DNA of 64,000 bases, from the NCBI GenBank assembly GCA_001664505.1, contig CP011806.1, forward strand, positions 4,230,177 to 4,294,176, read 5' to 3'. Below the pieces are notes generated by a model. That model ran no database searches, was not told the DNA's origin, and was given only the letters and a program-made list of their open reading frames with translations. Source of the DNA: Acidobacteria bacterium Mor1 (GTDB lineage Bacteria > Acidobacteriota > Polarisedimenticolia > Polarisedimenticolales > Polarisedimenticolaceae). Each line of letters opens with the position of its first letter. Position 1 is the first letter of the stretch. A program made the translations under genes and the position numbers. Shown piece by piece: positions 1-8,770 of the stretch.

Positions 1-2049
1 GCCTGTTTCTCCGAGGGGCCGACCACCGGCCTCGGTTTTCCCGTGGCGGTATCCGGCGACGGCAGCACCGTCCTGATCGGCGCCACCGGCGACGACGAGG
101 CGGGTGCCGGCAGCGCCGGTTCGGTGCGGGTCTACCGGGAGAGCGGCGGGGTCTGGCAGCAGGAGGCCCGGCTGGTCGCCGGGGATCCGACCAACAACGC
201 CCTGTTCGGTACCCGCCTGGATCTGGACCGGGACGGATCGACCCTTCTGATCGGCGCTCCCTACTTCGTCGAGAACCAGCTGGAGCAAACCGGCGCGGTC
301 TACGTGTTCGAGGAGCAGGGGAGTAGCTGGGTTCAGCAGCAGAAGCTGACGGTCAGCGGCTCCCGGCCCTGCGAGAACGAGGGCTGCTTCGGCGGCGCCG
401 TCGAGATCGATCCACTGGGTACCCGGGCCTGGGTCGGCGCCTACGACGACAGTGACCGGGGCGCACGGGCCGGCGCGGTCTACCCCTTTGCACTCGACGG
501 GGGGAGCTGGGTCGAGGGGACCAAGCTGTTCGGGGCGAACACCGAAGAGTTCGACGCCTTCGGCCTGTCGCTCGATCTATCCGCCGACGGACAGACGTTG
601 GCGGTCGGCGCCGCTTTCGCCGGCCTGACCAACGGCGGCGCGGTCCATCTGTTCGGCCCGGCCTGTCAGACCGACCGGGACTTCGACGGCGCCGGAGACG
701 CCTGCGACTGCGCACCCGACGATCCGACCGAGTATCCGGGGGCTCCCGAGGTCTGCGACGGCGAGGACAACGACTGCGACACCGTCGTCGACGAGGTGCA
801 GGACGCCGACGGTGATCTGGTCGACGATTGTGTCGACCTTTGCCCCGGAACCTCCTTCTTTTCCCAGACCGACAGCGACGGCGACGGCATCGGTGATGAA
901 TGCGACAACTGCCGGGAGGTGAGCAACCCGGACCAGGCCGACGGGGATGCCGACGGGTTCGGCGATGCCTGTGACAACTGCCCCGCGGCACCGGCACGCA
1001 GTCAGCGGGACCGTGACGGCGACGGCATCGGCGACTTCTGCGACACCGACCGGGACGAGGACACGATCCCCGACGACGACGGGGACGGAGTGTTCGATCG
1101 CTGCGCCGCCGGCGCGACCTCGAACTGCGACGACAACTGCGTCGGGATCGCCAACCCGGATCAGGCCGATGCCGATGGTGACGGCATCGGCGATCTGTGT
1201 GACAACTGCCCCGCGGTGGCCAACCTGTTCCAGAGCGACGGGGACCGGGACGGGGCAGGCGACGCCTGCGATGCCTGCCCCGACTTCGACGGCGACGGAA
1301 CCTGTGACGATGTCGACCTCTGTCCCTCGGATGCCGAGGGGGATGTCGACGGAGACGGCGTCTGCGCCGAACTGGACAACTGCCCGCTGACCGCCAACGC
1401 CGGGCAGGCCGATACCGATGGCGACGGTGTCGGGGACGCGTGCGATCTGTGCACGACGGTCAGCAATCGCCGGCAGCGGGACCGGGACCGGGACGGGGTG
1501 GGTAACGCCTGCGATCCCGACCTCGACGGTGACGGCACCCCCGACGCCTCGGACAACGATCGGGACGGCGACGGCGTCCCCGAGGATGACGGCGACGGTC
1601 AGTTCGACCCCTGCCCCTCTCACGTGTTCGTCGACTGCGACGACAACTGTTCCACCGACGCCAACCCGACCCAGATCGACGGGGACGACGACGGGCAAGG
1701 GGACGTCTGCGACGAGGGGGATCGCCGAGCGGCCCGCGCCGCAGCCCGGCGGGGACAGACCGGAGGCAGCTTCGCCGCCGGGCCCGAGGACACGGTGTTG
1801 AGCTGGATTCCCGAGGAGGGTGCCGGCAGCTACAACGTCTACCTCGCGACCCGAGCCATGCTGACCGCCGGCGACTACGGGAGTTGCTACCGCTCGGGCC
1901 TCGAGGCGTCCGAGGTCACCATCGTCGACACCCCGGCGAGCGGCGAGGTGCTGTACCTGCTGGTTGCGCCGGTGGACTTCTTCGGAGAGGGGAGCGTCGG
2001 CGCCGACAGCGACGGCGTCGAGCGGATCATCGATCAGCCATGCCGCTGA
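1..2049 (+). CDS. Secreted FG-GAP / thrombospondin type 3 repeat protein (5' partial)
   Basis: The reading frame is open from base 1, so the gene starts upstream of the window; 682 residues are visible. The first ~215 residues hold about four FG-GAP-like beta-propeller blades (recurring phrases such as AVSGDGSTVLIGA and LDLSADGQTLAVGA). Next comes a MopE-like segment (EVCDGEDNDCDTVVDE) and then a long run of calcium-type TSP3 repeats of the form DxDGDGxGDxCDNC, to about residue 575. The last ~90 residues form a fibronectin-like domain (SWIPEEG, YLLVAPVDFFGEGSVG, ending PCR) that recurs in four other proteins of the window. Likely an exported, Ca2+-rigidified surface protein; ligand unknown. 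The 3' end overlaps the convergent kinase gene by 23 bases. Confidence 0.85.
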   Translation, partial: ACFSEGPTTGLGFPVAVSGDGSTVLIGATGDDEAGAGSAGSVRVYRESGGVWQQEARLVAGDPTNNALFGTRLDLDRDGSTLLIGAPYFVENQLEQTGAVYVFEEQGSSWVQQQKLTVSGSRPCENEGCFGGAVEIDPLGTRAWVGAYDDSDRGARAGAVYPFALDGGSWVEGTKLFGANTEEFDAFGLSLDLSADGQTLAVGAAFAGLTNGGAVHLFGPACQTDRDFDGAGDACDCAPDDPTEYPGAPEVCDGEDNDCDTVVDEVQDADGDLVDDCVDLCPGTSFFSQTDSDGDGIGDECDNCREVSNPDQADGDADGFGDACDNCPAAPARSQRDRDGDGIGDFCDTDRDEDTIPDDDGDGVFDRCAAGATSNCDDNCVGIANPDQADADGDGIGDLCDNCPAVANLFQSDGDRDGAGDACDACPDFDGDGTCDDVDLCPSDAEGDVDGDGVCAELDNCPLTANAGQADTDGDGVGDACDLCTTVSNRRQRDRDRDGVGNACDPDLDGDGTPDASDNDRDGDGVPEDDGDGQFDPCPSHVFVDCDDNCSTDANPTQIDGDDDGQGDVCDEGDRRAARAAARRGQTGGSFAAGPEDTVLSWIPEEGAGSYNVYLATRAMLTAGDYGSCYRSGLEASEVTIVDTPASGEVLYLLVAPVDFFGEGSVGADSDGVERIIDQPCR

Positions 2050-4522
2050 GCCGGGCCTCGAGGGCAGCGGTGCCCTCGGGGTTCCCCATCTGCCGGCGCA
2101 GGGCGACCCAGGCTTCGAGGTTCATCTTCTGCTCGGGATGATCCGCGGGGAGTGCGGCGTCGAGGATCTGCTGCACCTCGCGGTACTGGCGGTCGGCGGT
2201 GGCGTGCTCTCCGGCCAGGGCGTTGGCTCCGGCAAGGTTGTGCAGCGTCAGTCCGGTGAAGCGGTGGGCCGGTCCCAGCTGGTCGCGGAAACCCTCGAAG
2301 ACCCGGCGGTGCATGCCGCGCCCCTCTTCGAGTTTGCCGTTCTCGATCAACACCGCCGCCAGGTTGGCCAACAGCGCCAGGGTCTCCCGATGGTCCGGCG
2401 AGAGGGTGCGTTCGGACGCGGACAGCGCTTCCCTGAACAGCGCCTCCGCGGCCTCCAGGTTGCCGGTGTAGTGTTCGGCGATGGCCAGGCCGTTGACCGA
2501 CCGCAGGGTGTCGGCATGATCGTCGCCGAGCACCCGCCGCTTGTCGGCAAGGAGCGGCAGCAGCAGTTCTCGGGACTCGGCGTAGCGCTGGCGGCGTAGC
2601 CACAGGGTCGCCAGATTGCCGCGCTGCATCAGCGTGGTCGGATGATCCGCTCCGAGCCGCCGGGTCAGTTCTCCGATCGCCTCCTCGTACAGTTCGCCCG
2701 CTTCGTCGAAGCGGCCCAGGTGGCTGTAGACCGAGCCCAGGTTGGCCACGACCTGGAAGTAGCGATGGCTCGTCTCCGGTCCGGGCAGGGCGCGCAGCCC
2801 CGGGAGCACCTCGAGGAACAGCGCTTCCGCCTGCTCCAGGTCACCGCGAAGCCATCGGAGGTGCGCCCGCTTCGACTGAAGCGCCAGCCGGTCCGGTTCC
2901 GCGATATCCGTGGAAGCATCGGCGAGGAGCGCCTCGGCCTCGTCGAGTTCGCCGAGCTGCAGATGCGCACCCGCCTGTTCCGCGAGGAGAGTGGCCGCCG
3001 AGGGGCCGTCGCCACCTGCTTCGACCACGCTCCGTCGTGCCGCGGCCAGCGTCTGCGCCTGCTCCCGGTAGAGTCCGAGGCGGTCGTAGGCCCGGGCGAT
3101 GGCGTGGAGGAAACGAGCCCGGTCTGCCGGGCGTTGAGCCGCCGCGGCGGAATTGGCCGGCGGATCCAGCAGGCGGGCGGCCGCATGGTCGAGCAGCTCT
3201 CTCGCCGGGACTTCCCGTCCCCGGGCCGCAGCCGGGTCCGACGAGCCGAACACGTCGACCAGGAAACTCGAGAGCTGTTCCGCCGCGGCTCGTTCGGCCA
3301 GGGCCACATCCCGCTGTTCGGCCAGTCGCCGGGACTGGGCCAGGATCACCGCGCCGGCGGCGACGAAGCCGGCGAGCACCAGGGCGGCCAGGGTCACCCC
3401 GGTCCGGTGGCGGCGGACGAACTTTCGAAGCGCCACCCCGGGAGCGCCGTCCAGAGCCTGCACCGGGTGGTGGGTCAGCATCCGGCGGACGTCCTCGGCC
3501 AGGGCGTCGACGGTGGGGTAGCGGTCCTCCGGCAGCAGCGCGGTCGCCCGTGAGCAGATGGCGTCCAGGTCCCGGCGGTCGCCGCCGGAAGCCGCCGGCC
3601 AGCCGCCGGGGATCTTCGAAGGCACGAGAGGCGCCGGGTCGGGTTCGGCGCTACGGTCCGCCGCAGCCGTGGGCAGTTGACCGCTGAGCATCTCGTAGAG
3701 CATGACCCCGAGCGCATACACGTCGGTCTGCACCGTTGCCGCTTCGCCGGCGACCTGCTCCGGAGCGGCGTAGGCCGGAGTGAACGCCGCGGCTTCCGGG
3801 CGCCCCTGGCCCTCCTCTTCGTCCTCGCGATCCATGCGCCGGGCGACACCGAAATCCAGCAGCTTGATCCGGGACGGACCGCCGTCGTCGGTCACCAGCA
3901 GGTTCGAGGATTTGAGATCCCGGTGGATCACTCCTCGGGCGTGGGCGTACTGCACCGCGGAGCAGGCTTCGAGAAACAGATCCAGCCGCGCCGTCAGCGT
4001 CAGGTTCTCCCGGTTGCACGCGGCGGACAGCGGCTGCCCCTCGACCATCTCCATTACGAAATAGGGAGTGCCGTCTTCGAGGGTGCCCGCGTCGTAGAGC
4101 CGGGCGATGCCGGGATGCTGCAAGGCGGCGAGCACCCGCCGCTCCCGGTCGAAGAGCTCCCGGCGCAACGGGGAGAGGGCGGTGCCGTAGAGCACCTTGA
4201 TGGCGGCGGCGCTGTCGAGGTCCTCCCGCGAGCCGCGATAGACCACGCCCATCCCGCCGCGGCCCAGTTCCCCCTCGATGCGGTAGGGACCGATGGTTGC
4301 CGGCGCCGGGGGGATCTCACCGAGGAGTTCGTCGCTCAGGGTTTGCGGCCGGCGGTCCAGGGACAGGCCAGTCCGGGCGTCGGCCTGCAGCATGCGCTCG
4401 ACCCGTTCGATCGAATCCCGGTCGGAACCGAGCCGCTCTTCGAGGAAGGCACGTCGATCTTCCGGCGCAACGTCGAGGGCAGCTTCGAAAAGCTGCTGGA
4501 TCTTCTCCCAGGCGCCGCTCAT
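2027..4522 (-). CDS. Membrane Ser/Thr protein kinase with C-terminal TPRs
   Basis: 831 residues. A Hanks-type kinase domain spans about residues 78-350: glycine loop GELGRGGMGVVY, lysine K109 in AAIKVL, catalytic VIHRDLKSSN with D202, and LLDFG at 222-226. It is followed by one transmembrane helix (about 375-395) and a long tetratricopeptide region facing the other side of the membrane. The start at 4522 is chosen because its ATG overlaps the stop of the upstream sigma factor gene (ATGA); a longer frame to 4588 would run into that gene. TPR-bearing kinases paired with a TIGR02999-type sigma factor are common in Acidobacteriota and Planctomycetes. The kinase probably senses a protein-protein signal through the TPRs and controls the sigma factor or a shared regulon; that link is inference. 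Confidence 0.93.
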   Translation of the reverse strand: MSGAWEKIQQLFEAALDVAPEDRRAFLEERLGSDRDSIERVERMLQADARTGLSLDRRPQTLSDELLGEIPPAPATIGPYRIEGELGRGGMGVVYRGSREDLDSAAAIKVLYGTALSPLRRELFDRERRVLAALQHPGIARLYDAGTLEDGTPYFVMEMVEGQPLSAACNRENLTLTARLDLFLEACSAVQYAHARGVIHRDLKSSNLLVTDDGGPSRIKLLDFGVARRMDREDEEEGQGRPEAAAFTPAYAAPEQVAGEAATVQTDVYALGVMLYEMLSGQLPTAAADRSAEPDPAPLVPSKIPGGWPAASGGDRRDLDAICSRATALLPEDRYPTVDALAEDVRRMLTHHPVQALDGAPGVALRKFVRRHRTGVTLAALVLAGFVAAGAVILAQSRRLAEQRDVALAERAAAEQLSSFLVDVFGSSDPAAARGREVPARELLDHAAARLLDPPANSAAAAQRPADRARFLHAIARAYDRLGLYREQAQTLAAARRSVVEAGGDGPSAATLLAEQAGAHLQLGELDEAEALLADASTDIAEPDRLALQSKRAHLRWLRGDLEQAEALFLEVLPGLRALPGPETSHRYFQVVANLGSVYSHLGRFDEAGELYEEAIGELTRRLGADHPTTLMQRGNLATLWLRRQRYAESRELLLPLLADKRRVLGDDHADTLRSVNGLAIAEHYTGNLEAAEALFREALSASERTLSPDHRETLALLANLAAVLIENGKLEEGRGMHRRVFEGFRDQLGPAHRFTGLTLHNLAGANALAGEHATADRQYREVQQILDAALPADHPEQKMNLEAWVALRRQMGNPEGTAALEARLSGMADR

Positions 4523-5067
4523 CGCTCTTCGTCGAAGATGCCCGGATCTTCCAACTCGACCGACAACCAGGCCCGGGCCGCCCGCCAATCCCGGGTGGCC
4601 TGGGAGACCGATATGTCGAGCAGCTCGGCGGCCTCGCGGACCTCGAGCCCGGCAAAGAAACGCAGTTCGACCAGCTTGGCCGCACGTTCCGACTGAGCCG
4701 CCAGCTTGTCCAGCGCCCGGTCCACCGCCAGCAAGCGGTCGAGATCGTCGAGGCGTGGATCCGGTTGGCTGTCGGCGGTCACGGCGACCCAGCCTTCGCC
4801 CCGCTTCAGGCTTTGACGCCGGCGGGCGGCGTCGATCAGCACCCGGCGCATCGCGCTGGCCGCCAGTCGTTTGAAGTGCTTCTCGTCGGTGGGCCTGACG
4901 CTCTTGGATCCGGCCAGGCGCAGAAAGGCCTCGTTCAGGAGGGCGGTGCGCTGTAGGGTCGCGCTCGGGTTATGGCGCCAGATCTGGCCGGCGAGGTCCC
5001 GCAGCTCGGTGTAGAGCTCGGCGAAGCGGTCTCCGAGTTCCTCCGGTTTGGGCGGGTCCTTGGACAT
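4519..5067 (-). CDS. ECF-type sigma factor (TIGR02999 / Sigma70_ECF family)
   Basis: 182 residues from the ATG at 5067 (an in-frame ATG at 5085 would add six residues). Region 2 includes LLNEAFLRL and FKRLAASAMRRVLIDAARRR. Region 4 holds the helix-turn-helix ELRFFAGLEVREAAELLDIS. The spacing and the phrase AAxAMRRxLIDxARR are characteristic of the TIGR02999 family, whose members usually sit next to a Ser/Thr kinase with TPRs, as here. The stop codon overlaps the kinase ATG, so the two are translationally coupled. There is no separate anti-sigma gene; the kinase may take that role. I did not find a recognisable ECF promoter. Confidence 0.92.
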   Translation of the reverse strand: MSKDPPKPEELGDRFAELYTELRDLAGQIWRHNPSATLQRTALLNEAFLRLAGSKSVRPTDEKHFKRLAASAMRRVLIDAARRRQSLKRGEGWVAVTADSQPDPRLDDLDRLLAVDRALDKLAAQSERAAKLVELRFFAGLEVREAAELLDISVSQATRDWRAARAWLSVELEDPGIFDEER

Positions 5068-5121
5068 GTTCTCAATGTACTGCACACACCGGGAAGAGGC
5101 TGCTGCGACTCGACCCGGTGG

Positions 5122-5853
5122 TCAATCGCCGGCCGGCGGCGCCGCCGGACCGGGCACCGCGGAACTCACGTGCAGCCCGACCAGCCGCGCGACAAGGATG
5201 GTCAGGTAGATCTGGCCGACGATCGCCTCCCACATGGCCAGCATCTGAGCGGTGGTGCTGACCGGGGAAACATCGCCGTAGCCCAGGGTCGTGAGGGTGA
5301 CGAAGCTGAAGTAGAACAGCACTCCCGAGCGCTGCAGAGGGTCGATCTCGGCCAGGGGCCGGCCGGGATCCAGTGGCGCGGCCAGGGTGAACGAGCCCGG
5401 CACGTACAGCTCGAGGGCCGAGTAGAAGAAGCCCCAGGCGACTCCCAGCATCAGGTAGACGCTCATCGCGCCGCAGAGCCGGTCGCTGGTTACCGCCGTG
5501 CTGGAGAAGAGATCTCGAAGGATGAACACGATCAGCAGCGCCAGGTAGAGCGCCATCGACAGGTGCTCGATGCTCTCGAGCAGCGCGGAGCCGGCCATCA
5601 TCGAATCCGAGAGCAGGATCGAACTCCAGAAGATCGTGACCCCGGGGAGGATCAGCACCAGCCCGGCCCATAGCCACATCCGCTCCTTGCGCATGGCGAT
5701 CAGGCCGGCCACCAGCACCAGTTCGAACACCACGTTGAACAGAACGCGGGCGTCCCGGTGCCCCTCTTCCAGCGGGTAGCTGGTCAGCAGCAGCGAGAGG
5801 GTGATCAGCAACAGCAGGAAGCGATGCCGGGTGAGCCGTTCGGCGAGTCCCAT
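5122..5853 (-). CDS. Six-TM potassium channel-like protein
   Basis: 243 residues with about six hydrophobic segments (near 11-25, 37-54, 59-80, 97-113, 128-148 and 200-226) and a pore loop before the last one. The loop carries the selectivity filter TLGYGD at 189-194, which defines K+-type Ion_trans_2 channels. No voltage-sensor arginine ladder and no cytosolic RCK/TrkA_N domain are visible; the C-terminus is a short Pro/Ala tail. The start at 5853 has GGAGA six bases upstream. The gene is divergent from the AraC regulator. Function: probable inner-membrane K+ conductance; gating signal unknown. Confidence 0.88.
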   Translation of the reverse strand: MGLAERLTRHRFLLLLITLSLLLTSYPLEEGHRDARVLFNVVFELVLVAGLIAMRKERMWLWAGLVLILPGVTIFWSSILLSDSMMAGSALLESIEHLSMALYLALLIVFILRDLFSSTAVTSDRLCGAMSVYLMLGVAWGFFYSALELYVPGSFTLAAPLDPGRPLAEIDPLQRSGVLFYFSFVTLTTLGYGDVSPVSTTAQMLAMWEAIVGQIYLTILVARLVGLHVSSAVPGPAAPPAGD

Positions 5854-5962
5854 GATCTTCTCCGGATTGAGTTCGGGGCCGCCATGGTATCCCCGCCGGA
5901 CGGACGGCCACGGCGGCGGTGGCGCTCGCCGATGGGGCGATGGCGCGATCCGCTAGTGTCGG

Positions 5963-5974
5963 AGGGTGCACCCT
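5963..5974. promoter_or_regulatory. 12-bp palindrome in the channel/AraC divergent region
   Basis: AGGGTGCACCCT is a perfect palindrome 44 bases upstream of the AraC start, followed at 5976-5983 by a second one, TCCTAGGA. Position in a divergent intergenic region suggests an operator or promoter-flanking site; no strong -35/-10 pair is evident. Confidence 0.35.
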
Positions 5975-6017
5975 GTCCTAGGATTAAGTCGATCCTGGGG
6001 GCTCAAAGAGGATCTCG

Positions 6018-7007
6018 ATGTCCGGTTACAGCATATCGCCGCTCTGGAAGGTGCTTTTCGCCGATCTCGGCTTGAATGCCGAGAACGTGCTGCGCCGGGC
6101 GGCTCTACCCGGAGACCTGTTTGCGCGGACGCGGACGACGCTGACCAGCGCTGAGTTCTACGAGTTGTGGCACGGCATGGAGCAGGAATCCGGCGATCCG
6201 CTGTTGCCGCTCCGTATCGGCGAGTCCATCTGTGTGGAGTCCTTCGATCCGCCGATCTTCGCGGCGCTTTGCAGCCCCGATCTGGACACGGCCCTGCGCC
6301 GGCTAGCCCTCTACAAGCGGCTCTGTGGTGCGGTTCGGCTGGAGGTGGAAAGCGACTCCTCGACGACGGCGATGTCGTTGGAATCCCTGGACAAGACGGT
6401 CACCGCACCGGCGAGCCTGCGCTGGATGGAGCTGGTGTTCTTCACCCAGATCGGCCGCATCGGTACCCGCAGCCGGGTCGAGCCGCTACGGGTCGAGACG
6501 CCGCAGCCGCCGCCCCAGCGCGAGGAGTACGCGGAGTTCTTCGGCGTGCCGGTCACCGAGGCGCCGCAGACCCGGCTGGTTTTTTCCCACGCCGATGCGA
6601 CCCGTCCCTTCCTCACCGCCAACGAGAAGATGTGGGAGTTCTTCGAGCCGGAGCTGAAGCGCCGGCTCTCCGAGTTGACGGAAGAGGCAACCACTGCCGA
6701 CCGGGTGCACGGAGCGCTGCTCGAGATGCTCCCTTCAGGGTCGGCCTCGATGGACTCGGTCTCCCGCCGGCTCGGCACCAGTACCCGAACCCTCCAGCGA
6801 AGGCTTCAGCGGGAAGGTCTCAGCTTCCAGCGAGTTCTCGACCGCACCCGGGAATCCCTGGCGCGGCACTACCTGCGGACCTCCAAGCTGACCGGTGCCG
6901 AGATCTCGTTCCTGCTCGGCTTCGAGGACCCGAACTCCTTCTTCCGGGCCTTCAGCTCCTGGACCGGGAAGACGCCGGAACAGGTGCGGGGATCCCGGGC
7001 GTGTTGA
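6018..7007 (+). CDS. AraC-family transcriptional regulator (Arabinose_bd type)
   Basis: 329 residues. The N-terminal ~190 residues match the Arabinose_bd (OruR/ArgR-like) ligand domain, with typical phrases FYELWHGMEQESGDPLLPLRIGE and a following all-alpha/beta stretch. The C-terminal ~85 residues are a double HTH of the AraC class (SVSRRLGTSTRTLQRRL and ISFLLGFEDPNSFFRAF). The ATG at 6018 has GAGG seven bases upstream. Proteins of this class often control lipid, amino-acid or aromatic catabolism genes, but no such operon adjoins it; the nearest divergent gene is the channel at 5122. The effector is unknown. Confidence 0.9.
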   Translation: MSGYSISPLWKVLFADLGLNAENVLRRAALPGDLFARTRTTLTSAEFYELWHGMEQESGDPLLPLRIGESICVESFDPPIFAALCSPDLDTALRRLALYKRLCGAVRLEVESDSSTTAMSLESLDKTVTAPASLRWMELVFFTQIGRIGTRSRVEPLRVETPQPPPQREEYAEFFGVPVTEAPQTRLVFSHADATRPFLTANEKMWEFFEPELKRRLSELTEEATTADRVHGALLEMLPSGSASMDSVSRRLGTSTRTLQRRLQREGLSFQRVLDRTRESLARHYLRTSKLTGAEISFLLGFEDPNSFFRAFSSWTGKTPEQVRGSRAC

Positions 7008-7029
7008 CCGGCGACCCCCGGGACGACCG

Positions 7030-8688
7030 TCACAGAGCCGGGACGCACTTGCAGCTGGTAGTGGTCGGTTCGTCGGCGGCGGTCCACACCGCTTCGTAGC
7101 GCGCCAGCGCCTCGGCAGCCTCTCCGTCCTTGCCCTGGGCCTCGAGGGCCCGGGACAGGCCGAACAGCGACCAGCCGTTTTCCCGCCACTTCTTCAGATC
7201 GTCGCGGAAGACCCGCTCGGCTTCCTCGAAGCGTCCGGCCTTCTGGTAGACCGCGCCCAGGGTGTGCCGGGTCGGCTGCAGCCACTGGGGTGGTTCCCCG
7301 TAGGAAAGCTCATCCTCGATCTCGACGGCGGTTTCCAGCAGCGTCGCGGCTCGATCCAGCTCCCCTTTCTGCAGCGCGATCTCGCCGTCGATGAACCACT
7401 CGCTGACCTCGAGCACCCGGCGAGAGGGGTCGCCGCCGAAGACGCTCTTCTCGGGAACCGCGTCCCGGGCCTCGGCGAACAGTTCCCGTTCCTTCTCGGC
7501 GTTCTCGAAATCGTGGAGCGCGGCGTAGGCCACCGCTCGATGGGCCCGCCAGATGGCGGTGGTGATCGGCAGGTACTCCGGCGGTTCGGGCTCGGCGAGG
7601 ATGTCCTCCCAGCGGCCGAAGCGTTTCTGCACGTCGTAGACCGACGCCATCCACGGGTCGATGAACCCGGCGACCATCTCGAACTTGTCTTCGGGGATAT
7701 CGGCCCAGATGGCGCGGGCGGCTTCCATGGCCTCGGCTTCGCGCCCGACCATCATCGCCGAGAAGGCCAGCATGTGGGCGTTGTGCACCATGTACATGTG
7801 CTGGATCGTCTGGTCCGGCGAGAGCTGGCGGTAGCGGTCGTCGGCCTTCATCGCCATGGCGTTCTGCTTGACCGAGGAATCCCAGCGGCCGACCTGCACG
7901 TAGATGTGGGAAGGCATGTGGTTCAGGTGGCCCGCGCCGGGCATCTGGTTGCTCAACCGGTCGGCGGCGGCGATGCCTCGATCGGGATCGAGGCTCGGCT
8001 CGACCGCGTGGATGTACATGTGGGCGGCGCCGGGGTTGCCGGGGTCGAGTTCCATCACCCGTTCGAGGGTCTCGACGATGATCGGCGTGTCCTCTTCCGG
8101 TTCCCCTTCGGCGCTGTAGAGCTTCCACGGTCGCAGGGTCATCAACGCCTCGGCGTAGAGGGTGCCCACATCGGAGTCATCGGGGTAGGCGGCCCAGACC
8201 TCGCCCATGGCGTCGGCGTAGGCGCGGTTGAGTTTGTCCCGGTTCTTGCGCGGCCGTTTGGAGTAGCGGGTGGCCAGCGCTTCGATCAGCGCCCGCTCCA
8301 GCGGTGTGGTGTTCTCGATTCGCGCCTGGGCCTGCTCGAGGGCGGCCCAGGCGGCGGCCACCCGTTCCTTGGTCATCTGCGCATCGTTGTAGTTGGGGCC
8401 CTCGCATAGAGCGATACCCCACCAGGCCATGGCCAGCTGCGGGTCGAGCTCGGCGGCCCGGGCGAAGGAACGGATCGCCTCGTCATGGTTGAAGGCGTAC
8501 ATCCAGGCGATGCCCTGGTCGAAGTAGTGCTGCGCCTCGGAGCTCTCGGTCGAGACCGGGCGGGTACGGCTACCCAGGCCTTCGAACAGTTGCGCCGAGG
8601 GGCTGTCCTCGATCAGGTGATCGGGGGCGCGCAGCGCGCAGCCGGCCGTGAGTCCGGCAATCAGGACGGCGACGAGTAAACGATGCAT
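7030..8688 (-). CDS. TPR-containing lipoprotein
   Basis: 552 residues. The N-terminus MHRLLVAVLIAGLTAGC has a lipobox with Cys at residue 17, so a membrane-anchored lipoprotein is expected. The rest is helical, with tetratricopeptide repeats near the start (HYFDQGIAWMYAFNHDEAI, FARAAELDPQLAMAWWGIA) and end (LGAVYQKAGRFEEAERVF). The middle has repeated patterns such as ALEQAQ and HNAHMLAFSAMM. Family members are widespread in Acidobacteriota with no assigned role. ATG 8688 is preceded by GGAGG eight bases upstream. It is convergent with the AraC gene, 22 bases apart. Confidence 0.85.
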   Translation of the reverse strand: MHRLLVAVLIAGLTAGCALRAPDHLIEDSPSAQLFEGLGSRTRPVSTESSEAQHYFDQGIAWMYAFNHDEAIRSFARAAELDPQLAMAWWGIALCEGPNYNDAQMTKERVAAAWAALEQAQARIENTTPLERALIEALATRYSKRPRKNRDKLNRAYADAMGEVWAAYPDDSDVGTLYAEALMTLRPWKLYSAEGEPEEDTPIIVETLERVMELDPGNPGAAHMYIHAVEPSLDPDRGIAAADRLSNQMPGAGHLNHMPSHIYVQVGRWDSSVKQNAMAMKADDRYRQLSPDQTIQHMYMVHNAHMLAFSAMMVGREAEAMEAARAIWADIPEDKFEMVAGFIDPWMASVYDVQKRFGRWEDILAEPEPPEYLPITTAIWRAHRAVAYAALHDFENAEKERELFAEARDAVPEKSVFGGDPSRRVLEVSEWFIDGEIALQKGELDRAATLLETAVEIEDELSYGEPPQWLQPTRHTLGAVYQKAGRFEEAERVFRDDLKKWRENGWSLFGLSRALEAQGKDGEAAEALARYEAVWTAADEPTTTSCKCVPAL

Positions 8689-8770
8689 CTGGAGTTCCTC
8701 CCGCCCGCAGTATAGGCGCGGGCGGGCTCGCGAGGAACTTCCGGCGACTCACCGGCAGCTTCGGCCGGTT

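Noticed and set aside
577-1698. 373-residue minus-strand open frame opposite the TSP3 repeats
   Set aside because: Its Val/Gly/Ile-rich repeats mirror the Asp-rich calcium repeats of the plus strand; no ribosome site, no family. A GC-skew shadow.
880-1700. Regular DNA repeats in the TSP3 region as a CRISPR array
   Set aside because: Spacing is variable and in-frame with the calcium-binding repeat; no conserved repeat with unique spacers, no cas genes.
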